Shown here: positions 17,835 to 26,837 of the stretch, in pieces
Layout: every line of letters begins with the position of its first letter
How positions within the stretch are numbered: position 1 is the first letter of the stretch
Source of the DNA: Bordetella genomosp. 4
GTDB lineage: Bacteria > Pseudomonadota > Gammaproteobacteria > Burkholderiales > Burkholderiaceae_B
DNA length: 64,000 bases
Reading direction: 5' to 3'
Assembly: GCF_002261185.1 (NCBI RefSeq)
Contig: NZ_NEVQ01000023.1
Coordinates: forward strand, 62,001 to 126,000
The notes under the pieces: generated by a model
Databases searched by the model: none
Seen by the model: only the letters and a program-made list of their open reading frames with translations
What the model was told of the DNA's origin: nothing
Translations under genes and position numbers: made by a program

Positions 17835-18740
17835 TTAACGCCGCCGGATCAGACCTCCGTCTGCGGCGGCAGCCAAGACCGAATCGGTCAATGCCTCCAT
17901 AGCTTGTGAGTTTACCCGCCAGTGCTGCCAATACAAGGGGACGTCCTCGGTGGCGCGGGCGCGTAATGGGACTAAAGCACCCGTGTCGAGCTCATCCTGA
18001 ATCAGCGGCAACGGGTTCATCGTCCAACCGAGACCATCGCGCGTCGCCTGTACGAAAGCGCGGGACGAAGGCAGCCACCACACAGGCGGCTGCCACGGCT
18101 CCTCGCCCATGACTTTGCGCGCAAAACGCGCCTGCAATGCGTCTTTGCGGTTAAACACCAGTACCGGTGCAAGCGCCAGAGTGCGCGCGTTCACGCCGGC
18201 GGAAAAATACTGCGCATGAAATGCGGGGGTACACGTCGCAACATAGCGCATGCTGCCCAACGCATGAATACGGCACCCCTGCACTGGATCCGCCAAGGCG
18301 GTCACCGCGCCCAACACCGAGCCGTTGCGCAATAACGCCGCCGTGTGATCCTGGTCTTCGGATTGCAGATCCAGGGTGGCTCGGCTGCGGGCCGCAAAGC
18401 GCCGCGCCGCATCCATAAACCAGGTTTCCAGGCTGTCATGGTTCACGGCCACCGTCAGGCTGGCCTGCGTCACGGCGTCGTCCTCCAGGCCCAGACGGTC
18501 CAGCGCATCATGCTCCAGCAAGGCCGTCTGATCGGCCAATTGCACCAGCACCTGTCCGTCTGGCGTAGCCATGACTGGCACCGTACGCTGCACCAGCAAA
18601 CGCCCCATGCGCGCCTCCAGCGACTTGATGCGCTGTGACACCGCCGAGGGCGTCACATTCAGAGCGGCGGCCGCGCGCTCGAAGCTCCCTTCACGCACCA
18701 CAGCAGCCAGGGCGCGCAGATTGCCATGATCGATTTTCAT
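17835..18740 (-). CDS. argP: LysR-family regulator, ArgP/LysG type
   Basis: About 301 residues. The N-terminal winged helix (LRALAAVVREGSFERAAAALNVTPSAVSQRIKSLE) and the start MKIDHGNLRAL match ArgP (IciA/LysG). It is divergent from a LysE/ArgO exporter gene, the standard arrangement in which the regulator, with arginine or lysine as effector, activates the exporter. ATG 18740 is preferred over 18758. The 142-base AT-rich gap should carry the operator. Confidence 0.92.
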   Translation of the reverse strand: MKIDHGNLRALAAVVREGSFERAAAALNVTPSAVSQRIKSLEARMGRLLVQRTVPVMATPDGQVLVQLADQTALLEHDALDRLGLEDDAVTQASLTVAVNHDSLETWFMDAARRFAARSRATLDLQSEDQDHTAALLRNGSVLGAVTALADPVQGCRIHALGSMRYVATCTPAFHAQYFSAGVNARTLALAPVLVFNRKDALQARFARKVMGEEPWQPPVWWLPSSRAFVQATRDGLGWTMNPLPLIQDELDTGALVPLRARATEDVPLYWQHWRVNSQAMEALTDSVLAAAADGGLIRRR

Positions 18741-18882
18741 CCGTGCTTGCTGCGGCAAATGCTGCCGCTCTTATTGGTTTAGAAAAACTTAATCAACTTA
18801 AACAAAATTAGCTTTATTTCATATCCTATGCAAGCCAAAATATGCTCCTGGCCGCGGCAATTGCTGCGGCGCTGTTTTGTAG
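18741..18882. promoter_or_regulatory. argP/argO divergent promoter region
   Basis: 142 bases, with an AT-rich block (about 18775-18835, including AACTTAATCAACTTAAACAAAATTAG) between divergent regulator and exporter. By analogy with other LysG/LysE pairs it should hold the ArgP binding site. No single dyad stands out enough to name. Confidence 0.45.
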
Positions 18883-19530
18883 ATGCTTGCAAAGATGTTC
18901 ACGTTTGCTTCCTCCCCCGCCCTGTTCACCGCCTGGGCCAGTGGCACCGCCACCGGACTGGGACTATTTGCCGTGGTCGGCGCGCAAAGCGCCTTTATTC
19001 TGCGGCAGGGATTGATGCGCGCGCATTTGCTCAGCATCCTGGCGATTTGCGCCTTGCTGGACGGCATCTGCATATTTGCCAGCGTCTGGGGATTGCAGAC
19101 CGCGGTCAATTGGTTTCCCTGGTTGACGCACGCCATCCTGTGGTTTGGCGTTGCCTTTCTGGCCTGGTATGCCTTTCAATCCGCCCGACGCGCCGTTCGG
19201 GCCCAAGGCGGCCTGACTGCCGCGCAGCATGCCGTCCCCTCGCGTTCCGCAGCCCTGCTGGCGGCCGCGGGCTTCACCTTGTTGAACCCGCATTTCTGGC
19301 TGGACATCATGGTGATCGGCTCATTGGCACACGGATTTAACGATGCGCGGCTGGCCTTTGCGGCAGGCGCCGTCACCGCCAGTGTCCTGTGGTTGATCGT
19401 GCTGGGCGTCGGATCGCGCCTGTTTGCGCCCTATTTCGCCAACCCCAAAGCGTGGCGCATATTGGATGGGGTGATCGCCGTCATCATGGCCGGATTGGCA
19501 ATGCGATTGGCGTGGAATGGCCTGGCCTGA
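18883..19530 (+). CDS. argO: LysE/ArgO-family basic amino acid exporter
   Basis: 215 residues with about six hydrophobic segments, the LysE/RhtB fold. The N-terminal GLGLFAVVGAQSAFILRQGL corresponds to the family motif near the first helix, with later FTLLNPHFWLD. Likely exports L-arginine and/or L-lysine, protecting against toxic accumulation. ATG 18883 or 18895 could be the start. Control by the adjacent argP product is expected. Confidence 0.92.
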   Translation: MLAKMFTFASSPALFTAWASGTATGLGLFAVVGAQSAFILRQGLMRAHLLSILAICALLDGICIFASVWGLQTAVNWFPWLTHAILWFGVAFLAWYAFQSARRAVRAQGGLTAAQHAVPSRSAALLAAAGFTLLNPHFWLDIMVIGSLAHGFNDARLAFAAGAVTASVLWLIVLGVGSRLFAPYFANPKAWRILDGVIAVIMAGLAMRLAWNGLA

Positions 19531-19656
19531 GCAGTCATCCTGACAACTGACCGACGGTTCGGTGATTCACCCTCACGATTACACGACAGTCGTTGCTGAC
19601 GTGACGCTTACGCAATCGGTCGTCTCACCATCGGCCTGAGCGCTGCCCCGCCGCGC

Positions 19657-20358
19657 TCACTCGTCGCCCTGTCCGCTCACCGCGTCGGCGCCATAGCGTT
19701 TCAATCCGCTCAGGTCCAACACGCGCACGGCGCCATACTCCACGCGCAGCAGGCCCGCTTCCTCGAGTTTGCCCAGAGCCTGGTTGGCGCGCTGACGCGA
19801 GACGCGGGCCAGATAGCCGACTTCCTCTTGAGTGATGGTCAACCGCATCCCCATCCCGGGATATAGCAAGGGGTTGAACAATTCCGCCAGGCAGCGTGCC
19901 ACCCGCGCGTCAGGATCGAGCAAACGGTCATATTCCGCCTTGCCGATGAACTGCGCCACGCGCTCGTTGAGTTGATGCAGCAAATAACGATTGAATGGAA
20001 TACTGGTATCCAGCAACCATTCAAACGTCGCCGCCGGCATGCGCGCGACCACTGAATCGCGCAGGGCCACCACATCGTACTTGCGCACCTCGCGCTTGAG
20101 CAGCGAACCCTCGCCGATCCAGCCACCGGCGGGCACACCGGTCAATGAGGCGACTTTGCCTTCGGCGTTGCCGACCGACACTTTGATCAATCCCGCCAAC
20201 ACCCCGATCCACGCCTGGGCAAGCTCTCCTTTGCGTTCTATGATCGTTCCTGCTTGCACAGGCTGCACCACGATATCCCGCTCGACGCGCGATTTTTGCT
20301 CGTCGGTCAAGACTCGGAACCAGGCTGCTGCGAGATGCAGAGAATCAGTTAATTGCAT
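19657..20358 (-). CDS. Crp/Fnr-family transcriptional regulator
   Basis: About 233 residues: a cyclic-nucleotide-binding-like beta roll (AGTIIERKGELAQAWIGVLAGLIKV, GGWIGEGSLLKREVRKYDVVAL), a dimer helix, then a Crp-type winged helix (LTITQEEVGYLARVSRQRANQALGKLEEAGLL). There is no N-terminal cysteine cluster, so it is not an Fnr oxygen sensor; the ligand is unknown. It is divergent from the CoA-ligase/liv operon and is the obvious candidate to regulate it. ATG 20358 is preferred over the upstream frame start at 20412. Confidence 0.9.
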   Translation of the reverse strand: MQLTDSLHLAAAWFRVLTDEQKSRVERDIVVQPVQAGTIIERKGELAQAWIGVLAGLIKVSVGNAEGKVASLTGVPAGGWIGEGSLLKREVRKYDVVALRDSVVARMPAATFEWLLDTSIPFNRYLLHQLNERVAQFIGKAEYDRLLDPDARVARCLAELFNPLLYPGMGMRLTITQEEVGYLARVSRQRANQALGKLEEAGLLRVEYGAVRVLDLSGLKRYGADAVSGQGDE

Positions 20359-20384
20359 CGGGAATACCCTAAATATTCTTGGAA

Positions 20385-20400
20385 TGTCGTGATCATGACA
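20385..20400. promoter_or_regulatory. Pseudo-palindrome between the Crp-like regulator and the ligase operon
   Basis: TGTCGTGATCATGACA is symmetric at 14 of its 16 positions and lies in the divergent region, 26 bases upstream of the regulator start. It resembles the TGTGA-N6-TCACA layout of Crp-family sites in size and symmetry. GTTGGCGACCAAC follows directly (20401-20413) as a second short dyad. A candidate operator, not demonstrated. Confidence 0.4.
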
Positions 20401-20468
20401 GTTGGCGACCAACCAAGCTTATACCTTACTGCTGCCGTACATCGAAAATGAACTGGTCAAGCGCCGCC

Positions 20469-20499
20469 CCGATGTTCATACCGCCAGTGTGAACATCGG
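20469..20499. promoter_or_regulatory. 10-bp inverted repeat in the leader of the ligase/liv operon
   Basis: CCGATGTTCA and TGAACATCGG form perfect arms separated by 11 bases, ending about 30 bases before the GTG start of the acyl-CoA ligase gene. It could be a protein operator or an RNA hairpin close to the ribosome-binding site (GGAGGAG just upstream of the start). Confidence 0.45.
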
Positions 20500-20529
20500 A
20501 CCAGCGGCCCCCAAACCGGAGGAGACAAC

Positions 20530-22509
20530 GTGGTGCATGCACAGCCTGCCGTCGACGGCAACACGTCGGCCGCACCCAGCACCTTTCCTGGCCTGCTCCT
20601 GCAGCATGCCAGCGTACGCGGGTCGCGGCCCGCCATACGCGAAAAGGACCTGGGCATCTGGCAGACCCTGACCTGGAGCGACGTCGCGCGCGACGTGCGC
20701 CTGACTGCGCATGGCTTGGCGGCATTAGGGATAACACCCGGGATGCACGTCGCCGTCATTGGCGAGAACCGGCCACGCCTGTACATCGCCATGATGGCCA
20801 CGCAGGCTTTAGGCGCCATTCCCGTGCCGCTTTATCAAGACGCCGTCGCACAGGAAATGGTCTATGTCCTGCAAGATGCCAGCATCACCGTTGCAGTGGT
20901 CGAGGATCAAGAGCAAGTCGACAAGATGCTGGAGGTGCGCGATCAGTGTCCCGACCTGGCACATGTCGTCTATGACGATCCGCGAGGACTGCGCCATTAC
21001 GCCGATCCTATGTTGCGTTCATATGACCAATTGATCGCAACCGGCCAAAAACACGCGGAACAGCATCCCGGATTTTTCGAAGCATCTGTCGCCACCGTGC
21101 GGCCGGATGATGCCGCAGCCATGTTTTACACCTCGGGCACGACAGGCAAGCCCAAAGGCGTTGTGTTGACTCACCATGCCTTGATCGATCGCGCCCGTGC
21201 CGTTGCCGACATGGAAAAACTCACCGATCAAGAAGACGTGCTGGCTTATCTGCCTCCCGCCTGGATCGGGCAGAACATGTTCTCGTATACGCAGCTGCTC
21301 GTCAGCGGCTTTACGGTAAACCACCCCGAGTCTCCAGAAACCGTATCGATCGACATGCGCGATATCGGCCCGACCTATTATTTCGCGCCGCCTCGCGTGC
21401 TGGAGGGTTTGCTTACGCACGTGATGATCCGCATGGAAGACGCGGGCCGCATCAAGCGCAGCCTGTTTCAGGCTTGCATGAAACTGGCCCGGCGGGTGGG
21501 CGTGCGTATTCTGGATGGCGAACCGGTTGGCCTGTGGGATCGGCTGCGCTATGCCTTGGGCAATGTCTTGATCTACGGTCCGTTGCGCAACGCGCTGGGA
21601 ATGAGCCGCGTGCGTGTGGCGTATACGGCTGGCGAAGCCATCGGTCCCGATCTGTTTGTGTTCTATCGGTCCATCGGCATCAACCTCAAACAGCTTTACG
21701 GCTCGACCGAAACTTCGGTGTTTGTTTGCGTACAACCCGACGGCCAAGTCCGTGACGATACCGTTGGGCCGCCAGTCAGCGGCGTGGAGATCCGTGTTGC
21801 CGATAACGGCGAGATTCTCGTCAAGAGCCCGGGCTTGTTCAAAGAGTATTACCGCAACCCGCAAGCCACCGCAGAAGCGCGCGACGCCGAGGGGTGGTTC
21901 CATACGGGGGATGCCGGCTATCTGGATACCGATGGTCAATTGAAAATCATCGATCGCGCCAAGGACGTGGGCAAGCTCGCCGATGGCAGCCTGTTTGCGC
22001 CCAAATATCTGGAAAACAAGCTCAAGTTCTTTCCTCATATTAAAGAAGCCGTGGCCTTTGGCGCCGACCGGGATCACGTTTGCGCTTTTGTGAATATCGA
22101 CCTGGAGGCCGTAGGCAACTGGGCCGAGCGCCGCGGTCTGCCTTATGCGGGTTACACCGACCTCGCGGGCAAAGACGAGGTGTATCGTCTGGTGGAGGAA
22201 TGCATCGAACAAATCAATGCCGATCTCGCGCTGGACCCCAAGCTCGCCGCCTCGCAGATTTCGCGCTTTCTCATTCTGCATAAAGAACTCGATCCCGATG
22301 ATGATGAACTGACACGCACTCGCAAAGTGCGGCGCGCCTTCATTGCACAGAAATACGGTGTGCTGGTCGATGCCTTGTTCGCAGGGTCGGACACGCAATA
22401 TATCGAGACCGAAGTCAAATTCGAAGACGGCCGTATCGGCAAGATTGCAGCGGATATCAAGATCCGCCCAGTCAAGACCTTTCCCGCCATTACTGCCCGG
22501 GCAGCCTAG
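20530..22509 (+). CDS. AMP-forming long-chain acyl-CoA synthetase-like ligase
   Basis: A 659-residue ANL-superfamily enzyme that activates a carboxylic acid to its CoA thioester through an adenylate. ATP loop YTSGTTGKPKGVVLTHHAL (about residues 199-217), YGSTET near 393, and the hinge region GWFHTGDAGYLDTDGQLKIIDR. It resembles the long-chain type with a bulky insert in the middle. Start is GTG 20530 behind a strong GGAGGAG. First gene of an operon with liv-type ABC genes and a second ligase, so the substrate is more likely an imported organic or aromatic acid than a membrane fatty acid. Confidence 0.92.
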   Translation: MVHAQPAVDGNTSAAPSTFPGLLLQHASVRGSRPAIREKDLGIWQTLTWSDVARDVRLTAHGLAALGITPGMHVAVIGENRPRLYIAMMATQALGAIPVPLYQDAVAQEMVYVLQDASITVAVVEDQEQVDKMLEVRDQCPDLAHVVYDDPRGLRHYADPMLRSYDQLIATGQKHAEQHPGFFEASVATVRPDDAAAMFYTSGTTGKPKGVVLTHHALIDRARAVADMEKLTDQEDVLAYLPPAWIGQNMFSYTQLLVSGFTVNHPESPETVSIDMRDIGPTYYFAPPRVLEGLLTHVMIRMEDAGRIKRSLFQACMKLARRVGVRILDGEPVGLWDRLRYALGNVLIYGPLRNALGMSRVRVAYTAGEAIGPDLFVFYRSIGINLKQLYGSTETSVFVCVQPDGQVRDDTVGPPVSGVEIRVADNGEILVKSPGLFKEYYRNPQATAEARDAEGWFHTGDAGYLDTDGQLKIIDRAKDVGKLADGSLFAPKYLENKLKFFPHIKEAVAFGADRDHVCAFVNIDLEAVGNWAERRGLPYAGYTDLAGKDEVYRLVEECIEQINADLALDPKLAASQISRFLILHKELDPDDDELTRTRKVRRAFIAQKYGVLVDALFAGSDTQYIETEVKFEDGRIGKIAADIKIRPVKTFPAITARAA

Positions 22510-22512
22510 ATC

Positions 22513-23310
22513 ATGAGCCATACAGACCGCGACCAGCGTATCGGCAAGGTCATGCTCGACCTGCAGAATATTTCCCTGTCATTCGGTGGGGTCAAAGCGC
22601 TGACCGATATTTCATTCAATGTGCGCGAGCACGAGATCCGCGCCATCATCGGCCCCAACGGCGCAGGCAAGAGCTCGATGCTCAACGTCATCAACGGCGT
22701 CTACACCCCTCAACAGGGCGGCATCGAATTCGAGGGCACGCGCTACACCCGTATGAACCCGCGCCGTGCCGCCGAAATGGGCATCGCGCGCACCTTTCAG
22801 AACTTGGCCTTGTTCAAAGGCATGAGTGTGCTGGACAACATCATGACAGGACGCAATCTGCGGATGACCTGCGGACTGCTGGCGCAGGCCTTTCGCTGGG
22901 GCCCCGCCGAACGCGAGGAAATCCGGCATCGCGAGTTTGTCGAAAACATCATCGATTTTCTGGAAATCCAGGCCTATCGCAAAACCCCCGTGGGCCGTCT
23001 GCCCTACGGTTTGCAAAAGCGCGTGGACCTGGGACGCGCATTGGCAATGGAGCCGCGCCTGCTGCTGCTGGACGAGCCCATGGCGGGCATGAATATCGAA
23101 GAAAAGCAGGACATGAGCCGCTTTATCCTGGACGTCAATGACGAGTTTGGCACCACCATCGTGCTGATTGAACACGATATGGGCGTGGTCATGGACATTT
23201 CCGATCGCGTCGTGGTTCTGGATTACGGCAAGAAAATCGGCGATGGCAAACCCGATGAGGTTCGCTCCAACGAGGCCGTCATTCAAGCCTACCTGGGCGT
23301 ATCGCACTAG
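22513..23310 (+). CDS. Branched-chain-type ABC transporter ATPase, LivG-like
   Basis: 265 residues. Walker A GPNGAGKS (about 52-59), signature LPYGLQKRVDLGRAL (degenerate LSGGQ, as often in LivG), Walker B LLLLDEP and the switch histidine in VLIEHDMGVV. One of two ATPases of a HAAT-type importer; it starts four bases after the ligase stop. Two permeases, a binding protein and the LivF-like ATPase follow in order. Confidence 0.95.
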   Translation: MSHTDRDQRIGKVMLDLQNISLSFGGVKALTDISFNVREHEIRAIIGPNGAGKSSMLNVINGVYTPQQGGIEFEGTRYTRMNPRRAAEMGIARTFQNLALFKGMSVLDNIMTGRNLRMTCGLLAQAFRWGPAEREEIRHREFVENIIDFLEIQAYRKTPVGRLPYGLQKRVDLGRALAMEPRLLLLDEPMAGMNIEEKQDMSRFILDVNDEFGTTIVLIEHDMGVVMDISDRVVVLDYGKKIGDGKPDEVRSNEAVIQAYLGVSH

Positions 23311-23331
23311 CACCAAGGCGGAAACAGAACC

Positions 23332-24261
23332 ATGGGATTTTTTCTAGAAACCTTGTTCGGCGGCTTGATGAGCGGCATGTTGTATGCGCTGATCGGCTTG
23401 GGATTTGTGCTGATATTCAAGGCATCGGGCGTATTCAACTTTGCGCAGGGCGCGATGGTATTGGTCGCGGCGCTGTCGATGGCGCGTTTCTCGGAATGGA
23501 TTCCGCAATGGCTGGGATTCGAGAATCTGCTGTTGGCCAATGTCCTGGCATTCATCGTCAGTGCCTTGCTGATGTTTGTGCTGGCGGTAGTGATCGAACG
23601 TTATGTGCTGCGCCATCTCGTCAACCAGGAGGCCACCACGCTCCTCATGGCAACGCTGGGCATCAGCTATTTCCTCGATGGCATGGGGCAGATCGCCTTT
23701 GGCAGTTCGGTCTACAGCATCGATGTAGGCATGCCTAAAGACCCGGCCTTTATTTTGGAATCGGTCTTTGAAGGCGGTGTCCTGATCAACCTGGAGGACC
23801 TGACCGCCGCGGTCGTCGCCGCCTTGCTTGTTGCCGCGCTGGCCGTTTTCTTTCAATACACCAGCACAGGGCGCGCGCTGCGTGCGGTCGCGGATGATCA
23901 CCAGGCCGCTCAATCCATCGGTATCCCGCTCAACCGCATCTGGGTCATTGTCTGGAGCGTGGCAGGTTTGGTCGCGCTCGTCGCCGGCATTATCTGGGGC
24001 TCGAAATTCGGCGTGCAGTTCACCTTATCCACGGCGGCATTGCGGGCCTTGCCTGTGGTGATTCTGGGAGGACTGACTTCGGTGCCCGGCGCCATTCTCG
24101 GCGGGCTCATCATCGGTGTAGGAGAAAAACTGTCAGAGGTGTATCTGGGCTCTCTAGTAGGCGGTGGCATCGAAATCTGGTTCGCCTACGTGTTGGCGCT
24201 TGTCTTCCTGCTGTTCCGTCCGCAAGGGCTGTTCGGCGAGAAAATCATCGATCGGGTCTGA
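23332..24261 (+). CDS. Branched-chain-type ABC permease, LivH-like
   Basis: 309 residues with about eight hydrophobic helices. FVLIFKASGVFNFAQGAMV is the typical LivH start, and GRALRAVADDHQAAQSIGIPLNRI is the cytoplasmic coupling loop. Forms the membrane channel with the LivM-like partner. It lies 21 bases after the LivG-like gene. Confidence 0.95.
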   Translation: MGFFLETLFGGLMSGMLYALIGLGFVLIFKASGVFNFAQGAMVLVAALSMARFSEWIPQWLGFENLLLANVLAFIVSALLMFVLAVVIERYVLRHLVNQEATTLLMATLGISYFLDGMGQIAFGSSVYSIDVGMPKDPAFILESVFEGGVLINLEDLTAAVVAALLVAALAVFFQYTSTGRALRAVADDHQAAQSIGIPLNRIWVIVWSVAGLVALVAGIIWGSKFGVQFTLSTAALRALPVVILGGLTSVPGAILGGLIIGVGEKLSEVYLGSLVGGGIEIWFAYVLALVFLLFRPQGLFGEKIIDRV

Positions 24262-24271
24262 GGGAAACATC

Positions 24272-25336
24272 ATGTTCTATCGCGAAAACGGCCAATTCAA
24301 GACGGGCTATCGCGCCGACCAGCAGATCTTTCCGATCCGCCAGGACCGCATTTTCATGGTGCTGCTGCTGGCAGTGGCCTTTATTGCAGTCCCCATGTTG
24401 GCCAGCGATTATTTTCTGCGCGCCATTCTGATCCCGTTTTTGATCTTGTCGCTGGCGGCGGTGGGCCTGAACATCCTGGTGGGCTATTGCGGCCAGATTT
24501 CGCTGGGCACGGGCGCCTTTATGGCGGTAGGCGCGTATGCGGCATGGAACTTTGGCGTGCGCTTTCCCGGCATGCCGCTGGTGATACAGATATTGCTGGG
24601 CGGCTGCTTTGCTACCCTCGTGGGCGTGTTGTTCGGCATTCCCAGTTTGCGTATCCGCGGACTGTATCTGGCAGTCGCCACATTGGCAGCACAGTTCTTT
24701 GTCGACTGGGCATTTTTACGCATCCCGTTTTTTACGAATTACTCATCGTCGGGCAGCGTATCGGTGCCGCCCCTCACCGCGTTTGGCATGCCGGTGCAAA
24801 CCGCTCTGCAACGCTACCTGCTCGTTCTGTGTTTCGTCGTCGTGTTCGCGCTACTGGCCAAGAATCTGGTGCGCGGGGCCATCGGCCGCCAGTGGATGGC
24901 CATCCGTGACATGGACGTGGCCGCTGCGGTGATCGGTATCCGCCCCATGTACGCCAAGCTCACTGCATTCGCCGTCAGCTCGTTCATCGTCGGCGTCGCC
25001 GGCGCGTTGTGGGGCTATATCCATCTCGGGTCGTGGGAACCCTTGGCCTTTGACCTGGCGCGCTCGTTCCAACTGTTGTTCATGGTGATCATCGGCGGAC
25101 TAGGCTCTATCGTCGGCAGCTTCTTTGGCGCGGCCTTTATCGTGTTGGTGCCTGTCGCACTGACCAATGTGCCGCACATGCTGGGGCTCTCGCTGTCGGT
25201 GGACACGGCGGCGCACGTCGAACACATGGTTTTTGGTGCATTGATTGTGTTTTTCCTGATTGCCGAGCCGCATGGTCTGGCCCGGCTCTGGGGTATCGCA
25301 AAAGAGAAACTGCGAATCTGGCCTTTCCCGCATTGA
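24272..25336 (+). CDS. Branched-chain-type ABC permease, LivM-like
   Basis: 354 residues. The hydrophobic core has the LivM hallmark LNILVGYCGQISLGTGAFMAVGAYAAWNFG and the coupling loop GRQWMAIRDMDVAAAVIGI. A hydrophilic N-terminal stretch of about 30 residues (YRENGQFKTGYRADQQIFPIRQD) precedes the first helix. ATG 24272 lies just after GAGGGAAAC; the longer frame from 24164 overlaps the LivH-like gene and is not supported. Confidence 0.94.
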   Translation: MFYRENGQFKTGYRADQQIFPIRQDRIFMVLLLAVAFIAVPMLASDYFLRAILIPFLILSLAAVGLNILVGYCGQISLGTGAFMAVGAYAAWNFGVRFPGMPLVIQILLGGCFATLVGVLFGIPSLRIRGLYLAVATLAAQFFVDWAFLRIPFFTNYSSSGSVSVPPLTAFGMPVQTALQRYLLVLCFVVVFALLAKNLVRGAIGRQWMAIRDMDVAAAVIGIRPMYAKLTAFAVSSFIVGVAGALWGYIHLGSWEPLAFDLARSFQLLFMVIIGGLGSIVGSFFGAAFIVLVPVALTNVPHMLGLSLSVDTAAHVEHMVFGALIVFFLIAEPHGLARLWGIAKEKLRIWPFPH

Positions 25337-25448
25337 TGTTGCGTACTGTTCCCGGCTGCCGCCCGCCGTCCGCGAAGCAGCAGCCTCTTTGACTACCCGG
25401 CTTCAGACCGGGCCAATCCTGGTGTCAACCACACCAAGCAGGAGGTAA

Positions 25449-26783
25449 ATGGAGATGAAGCGTCTTAACTTGAAATGGGCAGCGGCCTGCCTGGCCGCCA
25501 CAGGCGCCCTCAGCGCCGCCGCGCCGGTGTTGGCGGCTGAAGAGCAGTTTGTTCCGCTCTTGGTGTATCGCACCGGCTCGTTTGCACCGCTGGGCATTCC
25601 GTGGGCCGACGGAAAACTGGACTATCTGAAACTCGTCAATGCCCGCGATGGCGGCGTCAACGGCGTCAAGATCACCTACGAAGAGTGCGAAACGGCTTAT
25701 GCCACGGATCGTGGTGTGGAATGCTACGAGCGCCTGAAGGGCAAGAGCGGCGGCGCATCGGGCTTTGACACCCAATCCACAGGCATCACCTTTGCCGTGA
25801 CGGACAAAGCCATCGTCGACAAGGTCCCCGTAGAAACGATGGGCTACGGCCTCTCGCAATCGGTTGACGGCAGTGTCTTTGAATGGAACTTCCCTTTGCT
25901 CGGCACCTATTGGACGGCGGCCGACGTCATGATCCAGGATATCGCCAAGAAAGAAGGCGGCATGGACAAGCTCAAGGGTAAAAAGATCGCCCTGGTCTAC
26001 CATGACTCGCCCTACGGCAAAGAGCCCATCGCATTGCTGCAAAAACGCGCGGCCAAGGAAGGCTTCGAACTGCTGCTCTACCCGGTCACTGCGCCAGGGG
26101 TAGAGCAAAAGTCCACCTGGCTGCAAATCCGCCAATCGCGTCCCGCCTACGTGCTGTTGTGGAGCGCCGGCATCATGACGCCGACGGCGATACGCGAGGC
26201 CCAGGCCACCGGCTATCCGCGCGAAAAAATGTATGCCATCTGGTGGGCAGGCTCTGAAGGCGACGTCAAAGACCTGGGCGCGGTTGCCAAAGGCTATAAC
26301 GCGATCACCATCCACAACAGCGCAGCCCAGGGCAAGGTCTACGAAGACTTGAAAAAGTTCGTCTACGACAAAGGCCAGGGCAGCGACGCGTCGGGCAGCT
26401 CCACGCTCGGGACGATCGCGCACACCCGCGGCATGATGATCTCGATGCTGCAGGTCGAAGCCATCCGCGCTGCGCAGGAGAAATTCGGCAAAGGCAAGCA
26501 CATGACGCCCGAACAAGTCCGTTGGGGTTTTGAAAACCTGAACCTGACTCAGGAACGCCTGAATGAATTGGGCTTTGGCGACATCATGCGTCCGGTGAAA
26601 ACCTCTTGCAGCAACCACATGGGTGATGACTGGGCGCGCATCGTGCAATGGGATGGCAAGGACTTCAAAGTCGTTTCCGACTGGTACCAGGCCGACAAGG
26701 CGATTACCGGGCCGCTGGTGAAAGAGGCCGCAGAGAAATACGCCAAAGAGAAGAACATCACGCCTCGCAAGTGCGAAGGTTGA
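25449..26783 (+). CDS. Periplasmic substrate-binding protein of the liv-type transporter
   Basis: 444 residues, longer than classic LivK (about 370). Signal peptide with hydrophobic core at about 10-27 and cleavage near AAPVLAAEEQ. A type I periplasmic-binding fold follows (VNGVKITYEECETAY, GKKIALVYHDSPYGKE). The size and sequence match the group linked to aromatic or aliphatic acid uptake operons more than leucine binding. AGGAGGT sits just upstream; ATG 25449 or 25455 could be the start. The 112-base gap before it could permit separate, higher expression. Confidence 0.9.
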   Translation: MEMKRLNLKWAAACLAATGALSAAAPVLAAEEQFVPLLVYRTGSFAPLGIPWADGKLDYLKLVNARDGGVNGVKITYEECETAYATDRGVECYERLKGKSGGASGFDTQSTGITFAVTDKAIVDKVPVETMGYGLSQSVDGSVFEWNFPLLGTYWTAADVMIQDIAKKEGGMDKLKGKKIALVYHDSPYGKEPIALLQKRAAKEGFELLLYPVTAPGVEQKSTWLQIRQSRPAYVLLWSAGIMTPTAIREAQATGYPREKMYAIWWAGSEGDVKDLGAVAKGYNAITIHNSAAQGKVYEDLKKFVYDKGQGSDASGSSTLGTIAHTRGMMISMLQVEAIRAAQEKFGKGKHMTPEQVRWGFENLNLTQERLNELGFGDIMRPVKTSCSNHMGDDWARIVQWDGKDFKVVSDWYQADKAITGPLVKEAAEKYAKEKNITPRKCEG

Positions 26784-26791
26784 TGTGAACC

Positions 26792-26820
26792 AGCCGCCGG
26801 CGCTTCGCGCGCTGGCGGCT
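26792..26820 (+). other. Intercistronic hairpin between binding-protein and LivF-like genes
   Basis: AGCCGCC-GGCGC, loop TTC, GCGC-GCTGGCGGCT forms a strong stem right after the binding-protein stop and 17 bases before the LivF-like start. No T tract follows. It probably stabilises the 3-prime end of the binding-protein message or lowers read-through, a common way to give the binding protein excess over the ATPase. Confidence 0.6.
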
Positions 26821-26837
26821 ACCACGCAGGAACTGCT

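Noticed and set aside
21019-22521. 500-codon minus-strand frame opposite the acyl-CoA synthetase gene
   Set aside because: Fully antisense to a well-conserved enzyme; no motif and no ribosome-binding site.
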